Source of the DNA: Marchantia polymorpha subsp. ruderalis
Lineage: Eukaryota; Streptophyta; Marchantiopsida; Marchantiales; Marchantiaceae
Direction of reading: 5' to 3'
NCBI GenBank assembly: GCA_037833965.1
Contig: AP031354.1
Span: 908,001-972,000 of the forward strand
Length of the DNA: 64,000 nucleotides
Numbering within the stretch: the stretch's first letter is position 1; each line of letters begins with the position of its first letter. A program made the translations under genes and the position numbers. The notes beneath the pieces were generated by a model. It was not told where the DNA came from. It did no database searches and was given only the letters and a program-made list of their open reading frames with translations. This document shows, in pieces, positions 1-11,542 of the stretch.

Positions 1-400
1 TGGCGAGAGTGATCGAAATCCAGCTCCTCCTGATTTTACAGCGCCCATCAAGTCATTCATTATCACCATTCCAAATCTCGCACGACCTCACTATTGTCTT
101 CCAAAGTATGTCATCGCTTGGAGAGCTAGAGATTCATAAGTAAACGATTCCTGTGACTTCCGTTTTCACAAAATTAAATTTTTCATCCTCGCATACTTTA
201 ACCAAAAATTCGATACTCTCACAGAGTTGATTACCTTTCTCTTTAGTGAGCTTCAACGTCACCACGTCGCCTCTTCTGCCGCTTGTAATGTTTACATTTT
301 GTTTGCCCCAAGTCACGTTGAAGTCATTTGCAAACTTGGCCGCCTGAGCACCTGAGAAAAGCAGAGCCGTAAAACATAAAAAGTATAGAACAATCTTCAT
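1..400 (-). CDS. XTH, xyloglucan endotransglucosylase/hydrolase copy 1 (5' part, cut by window edge)
   Basis: Enzymes of this family (GH16) cut and rejoin xyloglucan in the plant cell wall after secretion. Exon 1 is 400-235. It encodes a signal peptide ending near residue 20 (...[10 protein letters not shown]) and the N-terminal strand with [11 protein letters not shown]. It ends in phase 1 at AAAG|GTAATC. The intron is 234-30. Exon 2 starts at 29 after an AG and reads [10 protein letters not shown] before the window ends, so the catalytic exon is not visible. Exon lengths and phase match the complete copy at 6801 exactly, and intron 1 is also alignable with that copy, so the duplication included non-coding DNA. 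No break is seen in the visible part. Whether the whole gene is intact cannot be judged here. Confidence 0.85.
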
Positions 401-590
401 TTTTTATTTCAATCTAAAGCTAAAGAGTTTCTTCTAAGCTAGATTGGTGATTGCAGCTGCAGAGATAATCAAGTAGCCAGTCTGATCCGTCGCGGGAGTG
501 CGACACAGACTTGCTTCTTGAGAACTGCTGCGTCAGACCTCAAGAATGTCCGAAGACTTGAGCTTCTGGGTAGTTTTGGAACCTTGCAGC

Positions 591-595
591 TTATA
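591..595 (-). promoter_or_regulatory. TATA box of XTH copy 1
   Basis: TATAA on the minus strand, about 195 bases before the ATG at 400. The flanking motif GTTTATAAGCTGC is shared with the promoter of the copy at 6801 and, slightly changed, with the copy at 11543. The same position in three copies supports a functional core promoter. Confidence 0.55.
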
Positions 596-1274
596 AACAC
601 CACAGATTGCATGATTTTGCATAGAATCAGGACATGCCAGCGTCATTTTTCTTCTGAATGACAAGTTGACAAAACGTGCTGCGTAATCAGCGTCATTTCA
701 GCTTGAACACCTCGCCACCCTTGTGAATTTAGCCTCAAAATAACAAGATGATTTTCAAGGACAATGCTGGAAAGCATCACTGCCCATTAGAAGGCTAATT
801 CAAAATATTTACATGGTAAACAGTATCAGGATTATCTCGCTGATTTCAGTAGGATGGCCAAAAATATGTCTTAGCTCTTATTCGATTCTGTGTTTTCATC
901 TTGGTTCGATTCACATATCACACCAGTACTAAGAAGAACTCATCTGATGTAATTTGGAAGTCAAGATATAGAAGAACAGTTCGGTGTATTAAGAGAACAA
1001 AAAATTGGAGATATACAGCGATAAACACATCTCATTATCTGTCTATGAAGATCTATCAACAGAATGCTAGCTTTTCTGAGACTTACGTGTACCGGATAAT
1101 AAGACTCTGAAACCTGATTCCAACTTTCAAACATCTTGAGTTTCCTTCGCCTCTTAAAATGGCCTAAATGCAGAGACGCAGCTCTCTGATTGAATTTCAA
1201 TCATGCGAACGAATAAAATCAAGAACTTCTCTTCTGTTAGTCATACCATCAATTTTTTCCATATTTTAGAATAA

Positions 1275-1460
1275 CGATGCTAAGGGAAGACCCAAGGGAA
1301 CTCGTACTGGAGAACTGTTCTAACAACCCATTTCCTTTAGGGACTTTTTTACCAGCTAAGCGACACTAATCAGATCAGTAGGGGGGACTCGGTGACAGAT
1401 AACGCACAATTCGACCAGTCCAGGAGAGGTATGCAATCCAGAGCAACAAATGACACTGTA
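1275..1460 (+). pseudogene. Degraded coding-like fragment, head-to-head with XTH copy 1, family not recognised
   Basis: This stretch is the counterpart of the fragment at 5590-5850 on the other arm. Shared words include GGAGAACTGTT, then GGGACTT followed by TTTACCA, then GCGACA. No long frame survives here. The better-preserved copy on the right arm is cysteine-rich. It may be an old neighbour gene duplicated together with the XTH. It carries no function I can name. Confidence 0.3.
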
Positions 1461-1702
1461 GTTTAAGTTATGCATTAGTTCATTCTGCATGATTGAAGTC
1501 CCTTAAGGATCTAATGTTCAAGTCAAATCTGGAAAGACGCTCGTATTTTCTGAGCATGTAGCTGAATCGCCAATACTGCACAACGATATTGCTGAAATAT
1601 TTCGCTGAAAACGCAATATTTTGCTAGCCTGAAACTATGTGTAATAGATCCTACAATCTGCACGTACAAGTTTTATCAGTTGCAAAAGCCTTGACAAGAA
1701 AC

Positions 1703-1724
1703 GGGTTTTGTTTTGTTTTGTTTG
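1703..1724. repeat. Short (TTTTG)n simple repeat
   Basis: Consecutive TTTTG units on the plus strand. It is a minor microsatellite in a stretch (1531-1844) where I see nothing else. Confidence 0.7.
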
Positions 1725-1844
1725 TTATTATAGTACTGGAGTCCATCAAAATGTCTGAAAGCAGTCTGACTTTAAACCTCGGAGCTATGCAAGAGTATTC
1801 GGTGCCAACGTAACATTGCTTTATGAAAAAACTACAAGTTTATA

Positions 1845-2340
1845 TGTTAACTTTGTTGCCCAAGACTTTATCCATGGCAAGTACATGGATTGGACAAGAC
1901 CACCACTTTCTTGCTAGCTCGATCCGTTCTTCAGATGGACTCGATACCTGCTTCCATACTAAAGTACTGATCGAGGAGATATACATGGAACTCTTTGAGG
2001 CTGTGACACCCTCTCATATTGGACAGATCTGCCAGCTCAAGCATATGCCCATCAGACTTGAATAGTCGTTAACAAGATAGTATTGATTAACTACTCATCG
2101 TCACTAAAATTCCATAAACCCACTGCTCAGTGCTCTTTATGGCAAAATGATGGTCATTGGTCATGCAACCATCCGAATCTTTCAATTTATCTTATACATG
2201 TGATCTTACGGAACTGCTTACGTGACCTCATGAGCAATCTCCTTTACATGATGCACTTTAAGTTTTTACCGACAACCATTGGCCCCATTCATCATTTCGT
2301 AAGCATAGAAGTCAAACAAGACCTAAGCTTTTATCCAGAA
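1845..2340 (+). pseudogene. Degenerate Ty1/copia reverse transcriptase fragment
   Basis: Three pieces line up in order with copia-type reverse transcriptase, in different frames. The first is VAQDFIHGKYMDW (about 1847-1885), like the family's LVAKGFTQ...GIDY. The second is EEIYMELFEAVTPSHIGQIC (about 1975-2035), like LEEEIYMEQPEGF...VCRLK, with correct spacing to the cysteine. The third is IGPIHHFVSIEVKQDLSFYP (near 2280-2335), like LGPLHHFLGIEV. Frame changes and a stop separate the pieces, and the catalytic YxDD is not found, so the copy is dead. No LTRs or integrase could be traced around it. The family match is from memory of the consensus. Confidence 0.6.
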
Positions 2341-3625
2341 AGCTTAGGTCAGCTATGCACTGCCTCATCTGGAAGATCCTTAAGATCATAATCCAGGACT
2401 TTAAACTCATGTTGATTCCAACCGTAGTTGAAGAGGATCTGATCGAGGAATACTATCCGAGCATAAAGTAAGAAAAGTGTGTTGAAGCTAACAAGAGCGG
2501 CCGGATATGAGAGGCCTGATCTTGCACGAGCATATATGATATTCTCCAAGCACATGTCAAACCTCGACCTCATCACTGCCATTAAGATATGCGGCTATGT
2601 ACATGAAGAGCTCGTTTGAAATATGTATCAAAAAACTGATATTTAGAAAAGTTCAATTAAACTATCGACTCTAATTGGCTAGACTTATCCCAAAATGGCA
2701 GTTGCTTAGAAGGAAATGATATCACGTGTGAACTGTAAACTAACGAGTTCCGGAGTTCCGGTACGAACTCCGGTACAATTCACTGTAACAAGCAGGCAAA
2801 TCGGAGGGACTTTGCATGCTTTAGAAAACATTCTATCGCCTACTATGCGACAAAAGGCTGCTGACTCCAAACAATGTTGTCGTGGCCTCCTCGAGTAGCC
2901 CAAGAGTCTCCATTCCAGATGTTGGTTATGATTTAAGAAGATGGGCTTGTAATCTTGTTATGGATTCCCAGGTCCGTTGCGTTATGGAAAACGCGGACGA
3001 CACGCTTGTTCACCAAAAACCTGCAAAAGTGTCCACATGAGTTTTATCAACAATGATTCTCTACCATTCTGATACTCTCTGGATGATTGCAATTTTGTTT
3101 TGGAGCATTGACATCAGAGGTAAAGCTAGCCGTCATAGACTTTTTGTGATGTTATCACAAATCCTATGCCAAATAGACGCCAGCGTAACAGGGCATCTAA
3201 GCCAAGAGCCAGAAAGTACTCACCTGATTCAGTAGCATCCAGCCTATTTGTGGGAATGGTTAATACTCTTATTCATTCTCATGTTTTGTTGGCCTGTGGA
3301 TTTATTGGCGGTGTCTGTACTACGAAAGACAACAAAAATTTGCAAGAGCAAACAGTAGGTGTTGGCTGGTTTTGGTATTTGAAATATATAAATATCGTCC
3401 AACTTCGATCTAAGGTACTAATAGAACTTGACATATTGTTGGAGTGTTTGTCTCATCTGATTAAATAAAGACTGGAAAAACCCAAAAGCAATCTACTTGT
3501 TCGTTTACATCTTGCAGCTGATCTTGTCCGTAACTCATGATAAGCCAGCTTCATAACTTTTCGAGATCTTCAGACCTTCAGGTTGGGGCTAATCCATTGT
3601 AAGACATGTGCCGGAGCAAGGATGA
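2341..3625. other. No gene recognised
   Basis: Only short unrelated reading frames are present. Around 2745-2780 there is a local run of TTCCGG/CCGGTAC words with a small inverted pair, GAGTTC...GAACTC. It may be further decayed copia sequence, but I could not match it. Confidence 0.4.
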
Positions 3626-3654
3626 AGTACCGACGGAGGACCTCCGTCGGTACT
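3626..3654. repeat. Perfect palindrome, 14-bp arms with a 1-base centre
   Basis: AGTACCGACGGAGG, then A, then its exact reverse complement. It lies 40 bases from the midpoint between the ATGs of the two inverted XTH copies (3600.5). Homology of the flanks across the centre is weak, so it is not proof of a large palindrome junction. Confidence 0.9.
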
Positions 3655-4283
3655 GAATCTTTCGGTACCCATTTTTTGAGGTCACTCCAAAGGGATCCGC
3701 TATTCCTCTCGATCCATCTCTGGGCTTCTCCAAGATCACAACATTCAATCCCTACTTCACCTATCAGCACGTGAACCATTGGAGAGTGATCCGGTTGGAG
3801 GATGTGTGACAGTAACCTGGGATGGAATAGGCATTTCTTACGAATTGGAATTTAGTGAGTTGAAAAGGCAATTAAACAACATGGCTATTAGAACTGCGAC
3901 ATAAATTGCAAGTTGCAAAATCTAAATTTATGTATAACATCTATCTGTGGTTATTCAAGTCTTTCGCTTAAGTTTCCAAGTTGACATGAAACTAGAAAAC
4001 GGTCTCATCATTCTGACCACGTTCTAGTCAGCGAGTAGTAAAATAGTTAAACGAAAGGACAGGAGCAGCAGGAAATCTTCTGATTCAGATATTTTCGCAT
4101 ATACATGTCTCCGCCGTGTGTGGACTGAAGATTGATCATTAGCAAATCCTCAGGGGTGTGTAAAAGAAAGGTGTGGATGTGCATGTCACATGGCGACGAC
4201 TAGGCAAGACGAGTAGAAGCTAATTTTGCTCCACTGCAGTTTACGCGGTGTCATCGTACAAGCAGTTGTACTATGTTATATAC
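3655..4283. other. No gene recognised
   Basis: A minus-strand frame of 69 codons (3779-3570) overlaps the palindrome and matches nothing I recognise. The rest shows no coding signal. Confidence 0.4.
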
Positions 4284-4399
4284 TGTCGAGCTTCGAAGCT
4301 TGCACTTTCACAGACTCAAATTGACGATCTTAGAACGAGAGATTATATGATCTACGACATCTGCACGAAAACAAGACCGCAGTTTCGGAGTGCGCGAGG
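4284..4399 (+). pseudogene. Relic of an XTH last exon
   Basis: The frame reads LALSQTQIDDLRTRDYMIYD followed by ICTK. This matches the C-terminal XET_C segment of the copy at 12659-13067 (LALSQTQIADLRWVKENYVI, then YDYCTK). The DNA also aligns through the GAGTG(C/T)GC motif that precedes the stop in the full gene. Only about 116 bases survive, with a small in-frame deletion and a changed C-terminus. No earlier exons are found nearby. It is evidence of a fourth XTH copy in this cluster, now lost. Confidence 0.7.
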
Positions 4400-5559
4400 A
4401 ATTTTCCTCGAGTTCTCCTTACGGTCATTGACCATAGTACACAATGATGCAGTACAGGAAGTGTGAGATTCTTTATTATCATATAATATTTCGCTGGTCA
4501 TGAAGTTTGAAATCAGTCTCGATGGACTCGAACAATACCAGAACCTGCTACTTGTTAAGGCTTTGAGAATCCAGCTCACGATATCGAAGTGAAGTTGTAC
4601 CTGCGGAATGTGTGTTCTTCTCCAAAGATTTTCGAGTTCTCAGAAAATTATATCAATCTATTATGATCTCGAAGCTCCTGGTGTTTATTTACCACGCAAT
4701 GGATATAGCGCTGCAATATGCCAAAGGAAAACATCACCTACAAGAATGAAGATTCCGATGACGTGATACATCGGGTACGATATCAGAAATGAAGGAGGAG
4801 CTTCAAACCGCTCTACAGCGAAAATGAACTTTACGGAGAATCCAAAGGTAAGCTTGCCCTTACTTCATGCTTACTTTACATTCGAGCGGTGTTTGTTTCT
4901 TCTAATATCCCATAATCCGGGAGGGTCTTAGTCGACTCTAAATTTCATGTGTTCACTGTTCTGTGAATAGAATTTCTGTTGGAATCATCTACTTTTACAA
5001 TTCAGGTTGATAGTAAATACGTGTTCTGCGTATATGACATGATTGTGTTGCAATGGCAAATGAAATGGGATACAACTCATCATGGTAACTTCTATCTTCG
5101 AACTCTACCCCGAGTCTTCATTTATTGCACGGTGTCACGAATCCTAGTTTAAAAGAAAACGCATGCTTGTTGGGGTACAGTTTAACGGATAGGGAACAAC
5201 ATTTCGAATTTAACAATGGTACATGACATCCAAATGAATCATCGAACCTATTAAAATTAATATATTATAAATCTCAATCTATAATTTTCAAAATATATAT
5301 AATTAAAATTAAATATTTTCAAATTATATATATATAATCTAATTTCAAATAAAAGAATCTCACATATTGAAAACATTACTAGAAAATTTCATGTGTAATA
5401 ATTGTCACGTAATCATGAAGTTATAAATTATTTATTTAATAAACTCGTATTCATTTAGAAAAATGTATTTTACATTTCAATATTTTTATGAGATTGTTAA
5501 CATAAAATGTTGTAAACATCCCCGCTATGCATCATTCCAAAATTTTCAGTTGAACATCG
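4400..5559. other. No gene recognised; AT-rich 5230-5500
   Basis: Short frames only. From about 5230 to 5500 the sequence is strongly AT-rich, with (TA)n-like runs that are partly self-complementary. I see no element ends. Confidence 0.5.
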
Positions 5560-5589
5560 AATCATTAGAGAATGATCTGAAACCTTCTG

Positions 5590-5850
5590 AAATTATACAG
5601 TAGGACGATATAGCAAGCACAAAGTTAAAAGTGCAGCCTCACAAGTTGCTCCGTCATTCCAGACTTTGCATGGACCGATCGCGGTGTCACCCGTCATCGA
5701 CTTTGCCTCACCATCGATCTCAATATTGTCGCCTACTTGGTAAATAAGTCCCCATAATCATCGGGTGTATAAACAGTTCTCCATCACAAGGCTTCCACGG
5801 ATTTTCGCACCCGCTGACTCCTGTGTACTGCGCGTCACAATCCTAAAACA
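5590..5850 (-). pseudogene. Cysteine-rich coding-like fragment, head-to-head with XTH copy 2, not recognised
   Basis: Reading the minus strand from about 5845, one frame gives DCDAQYTGVSGCENPWKPC. After a frame change, another gives VGDNIEIDGEAKSMTGDTAI, then GPCKVWNDGATCEAALLTLC before a stop. Acidic and cysteine residues recur, but I cannot assign a family. No credible GT-AG pair joins the two frames cleanly. The copy on the left arm (1275-1460) is more damaged. It is most likely a broken gene that once shared a divergent promoter region with the XTH. Confidence 0.35.
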
Positions 5851-6606
5851 TGGAGAAGTATGTGATGCTATGACCAACAGAAGAGAGCTTTTCATGTGTT
5901 CTTCGTCAGCATGATTGAAATTTCGTCAGACAGCTGAGAATCTGCAGCTGCACATTTCAAGAAGGAGCTGCAAGATGTTTGCAAGTTGGAATGTTATTTC
6001 AGAACCTCATTCTACGATCAACACCAGTCTCAGAAGTGCCAGCAGTCCGATGATAGGTCTTCACAAACAGATGAGCCGGTGCATATATCGCTTTATCTCT
6101 ACATGTCAAATTGATTTACTACATCCGAGTTGTAAAGGCACCGAGGGAGGTGCCTTCCCTGTCCTTAACGCGGGCCCTTCCTATAGCCTATGTTTATTAT
6201 TGGGGCTGTATTCTGAATACACCAAGTTGGTCTTGTAACACTTGACTCTCATAATTACAGCAGTAAAGTTCAATATGTGAACTGGTGTAAGATGTGAATC
6301 AAATCAAGATGCAAACACAGACCTGAATAAGAGCTGAACATCCTTAAAGATCCCATTGACCTCGCCAGATGATCATGCGGATGTTTACGATGTATACATT
6401 GTGAATCAGCATTCTAATGCACAGTGATGTCTTGCAGCGGTGCCCTTGAAACTCAGCATGTTATCTGAGGCTCAATTCACAAGACTTGCGAGGTGTACAA
6501 GCGTGAGTGACGCTGATTACGCAGCACGTTTTGTGATATTATTATTCAGAAGGAAAACGACGCTGGCATGCCCTTATACTTCGCAAATCATGCAATCTAT
6601 GGTGTT

Positions 6607-6611
6607 TATAA
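6607..6611 (+). promoter_or_regulatory. TATA box of XTH copy 2
   Basis: TATAA within GTGTTTATAAGCTGC, about 190 bases before the ATG at 6801. It is conserved in position and context with the other two XTH copies. Confidence 0.6.
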
Positions 6612-6800
6612 GCTGCTGGTTTCCACGCCTTCCATAGAACTCAGGTCTTTCAGCATTCCTGAGGTCTGGCTCAGCACTTTTCAAGAAGCAAGTCTGTGCT
6701 GTTCTCCCACGACGAATCAGACTGGCTACTTGATTAGCTCTGCAGCTGCAACGACCAATCTAGTTTAGAAGAAATTCTTTAGCTTTAGATTGATATAAAA

Positions 6801-8417
6801 ATGAAGATGATTCTCTCACTTTTCTGTTTTACAGCTTTTCTTTTCTCAGGCGCTCAGGCGGCCAAGTTTGCCAATGACTTCAACGTGACTTGGGGCAAAC
6901 AAAATGTAAATATCACAGGCAGCAGCAGAGGCGACGTGGTGACGTTGACGATGACGAAAGAAAAAGGTAACGAAGTATGTTAGGACATCTGAAACCTTGG
7001 TTAGACCATGCGATGTTGACACGAAAACTGTGTTTGTGAGTATGGAAGATACACGAACTGTATTGCAATGAATCTAGAGCTCTGAAAACGAGCTCTAGAA
7101 GTCATCATACGATGGTCCGAGATTTGGAATGGTGGTGAATGGTACTGAATGACTTTATGGGCATTTAATCTCAGGAGGAGCTGGATTTCGATCACTATCA
7201 CCATTTTTGTACGGGCACTTTTCAATGAAAATGAAGCTGATAAAAGGAAACTCCTCCGGGACCATCACGGCCTTTTATGTGAGTCAAATCCTACAGTTTT
7301 ATGGATCTTCTGATTTTTTATGTGATGCTTTGGCTGATCGATCTACTTCCAGGAATTAGCTTGTTGACCTCTTGTCAAGTCCAATTTACTTACATGTCTC
7401 CAATGCGGCTCGACATGCACGCATTTTCTATATACAACCAACAGGTAGATCCTACATTCAATAAGTCAAATGTCCTGATTGTAGCACATGTATGAGGATT
7501 CTGAATTTTATCCTCATCAGGCCTCTGCGTATAATAACAGTGTGAATTATTTGTCTCGTCGATACTTTGCATTCCTCGACCAAGTTGACAGATGTTTCTT
7601 TGCAGATGTCCTCACAAGATAATTACAAAAAGTGGTGCGAAATAGACTTCGAATTTCTGGGAAATGTATCAGGACAGCCCTATACACTGCAGACCAACGT
7701 GTACATTCAAGGAGTGGGTAATCGCGAACAACAAATCTACCTCTGGTTCGATCCTACAGCTGCGCATCATACATATCGTTTTCTCTGGAATCAGGAACTG
7801 ATTATGTAAGTATCGCGCTCAATTGAGCATACCCTCTGCTATTTGTCCGTGCCAAATGTGCGTTTGGGTCATATATTCGGTATAGCCTGATCAGGAAAGG
7901 ATATTACAGCAATTCGATGGAGGTAATAGGAGGCCAAATATTCTTCTCAGCAGTCATACACGCGGATCCTTAGATGCTTACGGTATTAATGGTAGAAATA
8001 CGGCGCAGGTTTTTCGTGGACAACCGAGCCATCCGAGTGTTCCATAAGGCCACAGACCTCGGGATCCCTTACCTTGATTATCAGCCCATGTACGCCATCG
8101 GCAGCCTGTGGAACGGAGAAGCTTGGGCTACTGAAGGCGGCCGCATCAAAACTGACTGGACTCAGCAGCCGTTCGTCGCCTCGTACACGCAGTGGAACGT
8201 ATCCGATTCATGCCAAGTTCAGAACTCCACCGGTACGGCCGGTCAGCATGCTTGCTACGAGAAGGCGCACAAGAGTTCATACGGTCAAGCTCCTAACCTC
8301 GCCCTCACAAAGACTCAAATCAAGTATCTCAGATGGGTTAGGAAAAACTACGTGATTTACGATTACTGCACCAAAAATGCGACCGCAACTCCAGAGTGCA
8401 CCAGGAACTGGCCTTGA
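6801..8417 (+). CDS. XTH, xyloglucan endotransglucosylase/hydrolase copy 2 (complete, 4 exons)
   Basis: Secreted GH16 enzyme that cuts and religates xyloglucan chains in the wall. The exons are 6801-6966, 7175-7278, 7606-7805 and 8009-8417, all bounded by GT-AG, giving 292 residues, the usual family length. Residues 1-20 form a signal peptide (...SGAQA|AKF). The catalytic motif is [10 protein letters not shown] at 101-110, with nucleophile E102, D104 and acid/base E106. N110-V-S is the N-glycosylation site typical of the family just after the active site. WFDPT and [11 protein letters not shown] follow. The C-terminal XET_C region carries [16 protein letters not shown] and ends in NWP. One oddity is [10 protein letters not shown], where most XTHs have HDEIDFEF; the catalytic residues are kept. 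Exon sizes match those of the other copies. Endotransglucosylase versus hydrolase activity cannot be told from sequence alone. Confidence 0.93.
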
Positions 8418-11334
8418 GAAGTTCAGATGTGTGCAGCTTTGAAAAGATGAAAAGAATACATCTTCTGCAATAATTCAGGAACCGGTCTTGTTCCGAGAAA
8501 AAAACAGATCTTAAGAAAAATAAAAAATAAAAACTTTGTGAATCCGCAGCATGTTTTTTAACTCTTGCGTGCGAGCCCCCTTTTGTTAGTATATATCTGC
8601 CATAGCAATATACAGAACTGTAAAAACCTGATATGAACCTTACTGTACAGTATTTCCTAGTGTTCAACTACGTGGACGAAGGAGAAAGCTGAAGCCGGCT
8701 AGACTTTCAGCTTCTTTCTGGTTTAGAAGCATGTACACGGATGAGAAAATTATTCCGTGCATTAAGTGGAAGCAGACGTAGTTTGACAAGTTAGGAATGA
8801 AGATGTACTGTTTTTGTATTCATTCTGTGAATATAAGTAGGTGAGGAACATGTACCAAAACATGTATAATGTCGTCGCTCCTCCTTTCTGAATTATATTA
8901 TCATGCTAAAATGATCTGGCTCTACTGGGTGTCTATACTAGAAGCAAATTTTTAGACGTCACAGCAAGTATAGTCTAAGAACTGGTCATGCAAGAAGATG
9001 GATGCACAGTCGTCAGTGAGCTCCTCACGTAGCTGACGAAATTCGCTGATATTTACCAGACATAAACAGAGAGAGAACCGTGAAAGGGAGTGAGGACAAG
9101 CTTTATTGCAAAGGATTGGAGCTACAGCTGAACGGGACTATTGATAGCGGTAGAAGAAATCACATTCAATTATCTTTAGTCAGAAAGCGATGATCTCCTG
9201 AATCAGTCATCCGAAGACAACAGTTTTGAAAGCCTCACGGATACAACGCGCTTGAACCCTTTGCATTGATCCATGCTTGCCTGCTCGTCGATGATTATCT
9301 AAATCTGAATATTGAGATTGTCCGTCAATGATGAGAGAGGTCTCTCTGATATCCAATCTGATAATTCACCAGCGGGCTGTTGCACATGATTGGCGACAAA
9401 TGAACATGCCTTGATGGAAATTGAGGAATGTTTGTTCAGAGATTTACGCCATGTGCCCATATCACCGTCCTACAAATGTGCCGGATGACGTTATTTTACG
9501 TCTACAGCTGAAGATAAGTCACGGTATCATCATTTCACGGGCGGAATAGGAACGCTGCTCAAGTCAATGCGAGCAAGAAAGAGTCGGCGATGATTCTCGA
9601 CTGCGGAAAGGTTACTGTTTCAGCTTTGCGTCTTGTGCACTTCGTACGAGTTTTGCGCTGATGAGAAAAGTTCCTTTTTGGCCCCAAATGGTGGCTGACC
9701 AGGACCACCTGGAGATTATTTACTCAAATCAAACCTTTAGATTTATATATTTATATCAAATAAACAACTAACCATTGGTGTAGTTAGATACGGTTATGAA
9801 TTAACATACTTTTATATTCACGAAATTACAATATGAGAACTTTGGATCAATAATCTCAGTTGGAGACCACATACCCACAAATTCCAGCAAGGATGAAGTT
9901 ACAAACTGCTGCCTCTATTGCAGGACGCCAGAGGCATCAGTGCCAAGTCAATAGAAGCCTTAAAATATTTTCTTGCTTTCTAGCGGGAACATAATGAAGA
10001 TTGTTCATCAATCGCTCATCCAGACTCACGCAGAATGGCTCATACATAGATTGTTTTACATTTGTTCCATTATTGGAGTTAAACATAGACTCAGCTGATG
10101 ATACATGGATTTTAAGAGAGTTGTGACCAGGACTGAAATTGAGGATCGTATGTGAGTGAGCTTGAGGATGTTGGCCTTCAGTATGCCTTAAAGTTTTTCC
10201 TAGTCAGCTGTCAGTCTTAGTTTCCCAGCCAGTTTATGATATTGGCAAGTTGAAATTCAACTTGCCTCGCAGTTTATTCAACAGTAAATTTCATCCAGTC
10301 ATTTTTAAAATGGAGAAAGCTAACCTGCACCTGGTTATGGCGATTCGCTGGTAGACAGCAAGCACGTGCAACATGCATCGCAAGCACCTTCTTAATGTGG
10401 ACTTGCAAGTTGCACACACAGTAAATCACCATGGTGCTGTTATCAGCATGTCTTCGAGGATGTCTTAACAACCTGTGCAGATGCGCATGGAAAATGAGCA
10501 AAGCAGAGCATGATGTACGGGATGGATCCTCATGCACAATCAGATCACCATCGTTAGAAACAGAAATCAGATTATCTATGCTCGCATCTTTTCAACGTAT
10601 GTTCTGATCAATAAATAGTTTCTGTCTCACCTCTTCTAGTTACATGTTATTGTCAGCATGCCATTTGAGCCTTCTAGCTTCTGAGATGCTAAAAAAAGTC
10701 AAGCAAAGGCAAGGGACTACCTGATTGTGCTCGGTTGCAAACAGTTTTCCCTCGTGTGTAATGGCAGCCATATGGTTCAAACAGCTCGATATAGTGTTTG
10801 CCTGAGATTGACTCTCATAGGCAAATTTGCACGTATGAAATTGCTCACAGGTGCAAACTGAAGAATGCTCCAAGAACTTTATGGAGTTCATTTTCTTCCA
10901 CGTTGAATGTCAAGTATGGGACATAAATTTACAATTAGTTATATAACCTCAAACCAGTAGCTCTGGGTCAGCTGGACGACTTGTAATTATTAGTGACGAT
11001 AATGTTTGGATCATGTTATGAAAATCTTCGTGCTTCATTACGTGAAACAAGACCGGAAAATCTGTATGGTAGAAAACACGCTCAGTCGGGGAAATGTTAT
11101 ATCCTGGGCTGGCGTTATCCAGGCCAGGACCTACTCAGCATTTTAAAGTGCTGAAGTAATTTTCAGTTCTTTAATCGGTTAACAAGAAAGTTCAGAGTGT
11201 ACTCCAACGTTGGACTCGCGACAGTTGTGGTGAGGTGTCCCGAGCGCAAGTCACTCTGAAGAAGAGCAGTTCATGTGAATGGCAATGGACGGTGGCACAG
11301 CTTTGATCTTCCCAGAATTGAGCGATCGGGTGTT
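8418..11334. other. Intergenic, no gene recognised
   Basis: Between XTH copies 2 and 3. Short frames on both strands show no family match and no splice-consistent structure. About 11350-11540 aligns with the promoter-leader of XTH copy 2 (for example CTTTTCAAGAAGCAA and the AGACTGGCT block), so it belongs to the copy 3 promoter. Confidence 0.5.
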
Positions 11335-11339
11335 TATAA
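11335..11339 (+). promoter_or_regulatory. TATA box of XTH copy 3
   Basis: TATAA in GTGTTTATAAGGTGC, about 208 bases before the ATG at 11543. It has the same context as in copies 1 and 2. Confidence 0.55.
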
Positions 11340-11542
11340 GGTGCAACCTCAAGCGTTGTTAGCACACTCAAGTCTTGCCTCATTCTTGAGTTCCATGGCT
11401 GGCAGAACTTTTCAAGAAGCAATTCTAGATCTGTAGTGCACTCTCGCATTGTACCCAGACTGGCTGCTTGAATAGTCCTGCAGCTACAAGTTACCAGTTT
11501 AGTTAGAAGAAGCTCAGTCGTGGTCTCCGGTACTTTAGAGAA

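Larger units (their letters stand above)
1..1530 (-). repeat. Left arm of diverged inverted duplication carrying XTH copy 1
   Basis: Read on the minus strand, this segment aligns with the plus strand of about 5560-7230. Matching blocks are XTH exon 1, intron 1 and the start of exon 2. Upstream of those come the promoter with its TATA box, a block around 960-1200 that includes ATGTTTGAAAGTTGGAAT (ATGTTTGCAAGTTGGAAT in the other arm), and a degraded coding-like fragment at 1275-1460. The copies differ by many substitutions and small indels. The outer limit near 1530 is an estimate. Confidence 0.75.
5560..7230 (+). repeat. Right arm of inverted duplication carrying XTH copy 2
   Basis: Counterpart of 1-1530 in opposite orientation. 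It contains, in order, the cysteine-rich fragment on the minus strand, a block starting GCATGATTGAAATT at 5909, the XTH promoter, exon 1, intron 1 and the start of exon 2. The XTH homology continues past this point, but the left arm is cut by the window edge. Confidence 0.75.

Noticed and set aside
961-1200. A possible small conserved protein in both inverted arms (also 5915-6238)
   Set aside because: The similarity is explained by duplication of the DNA. There are frame-changing indels and no ATG in the aligned start, so coding selection is not shown.
8338-8667. A minus-strand frame over the 3' end of XTH copy 2
   Set aside because: It overlaps a well-supported exon on the other strand and has no domain.
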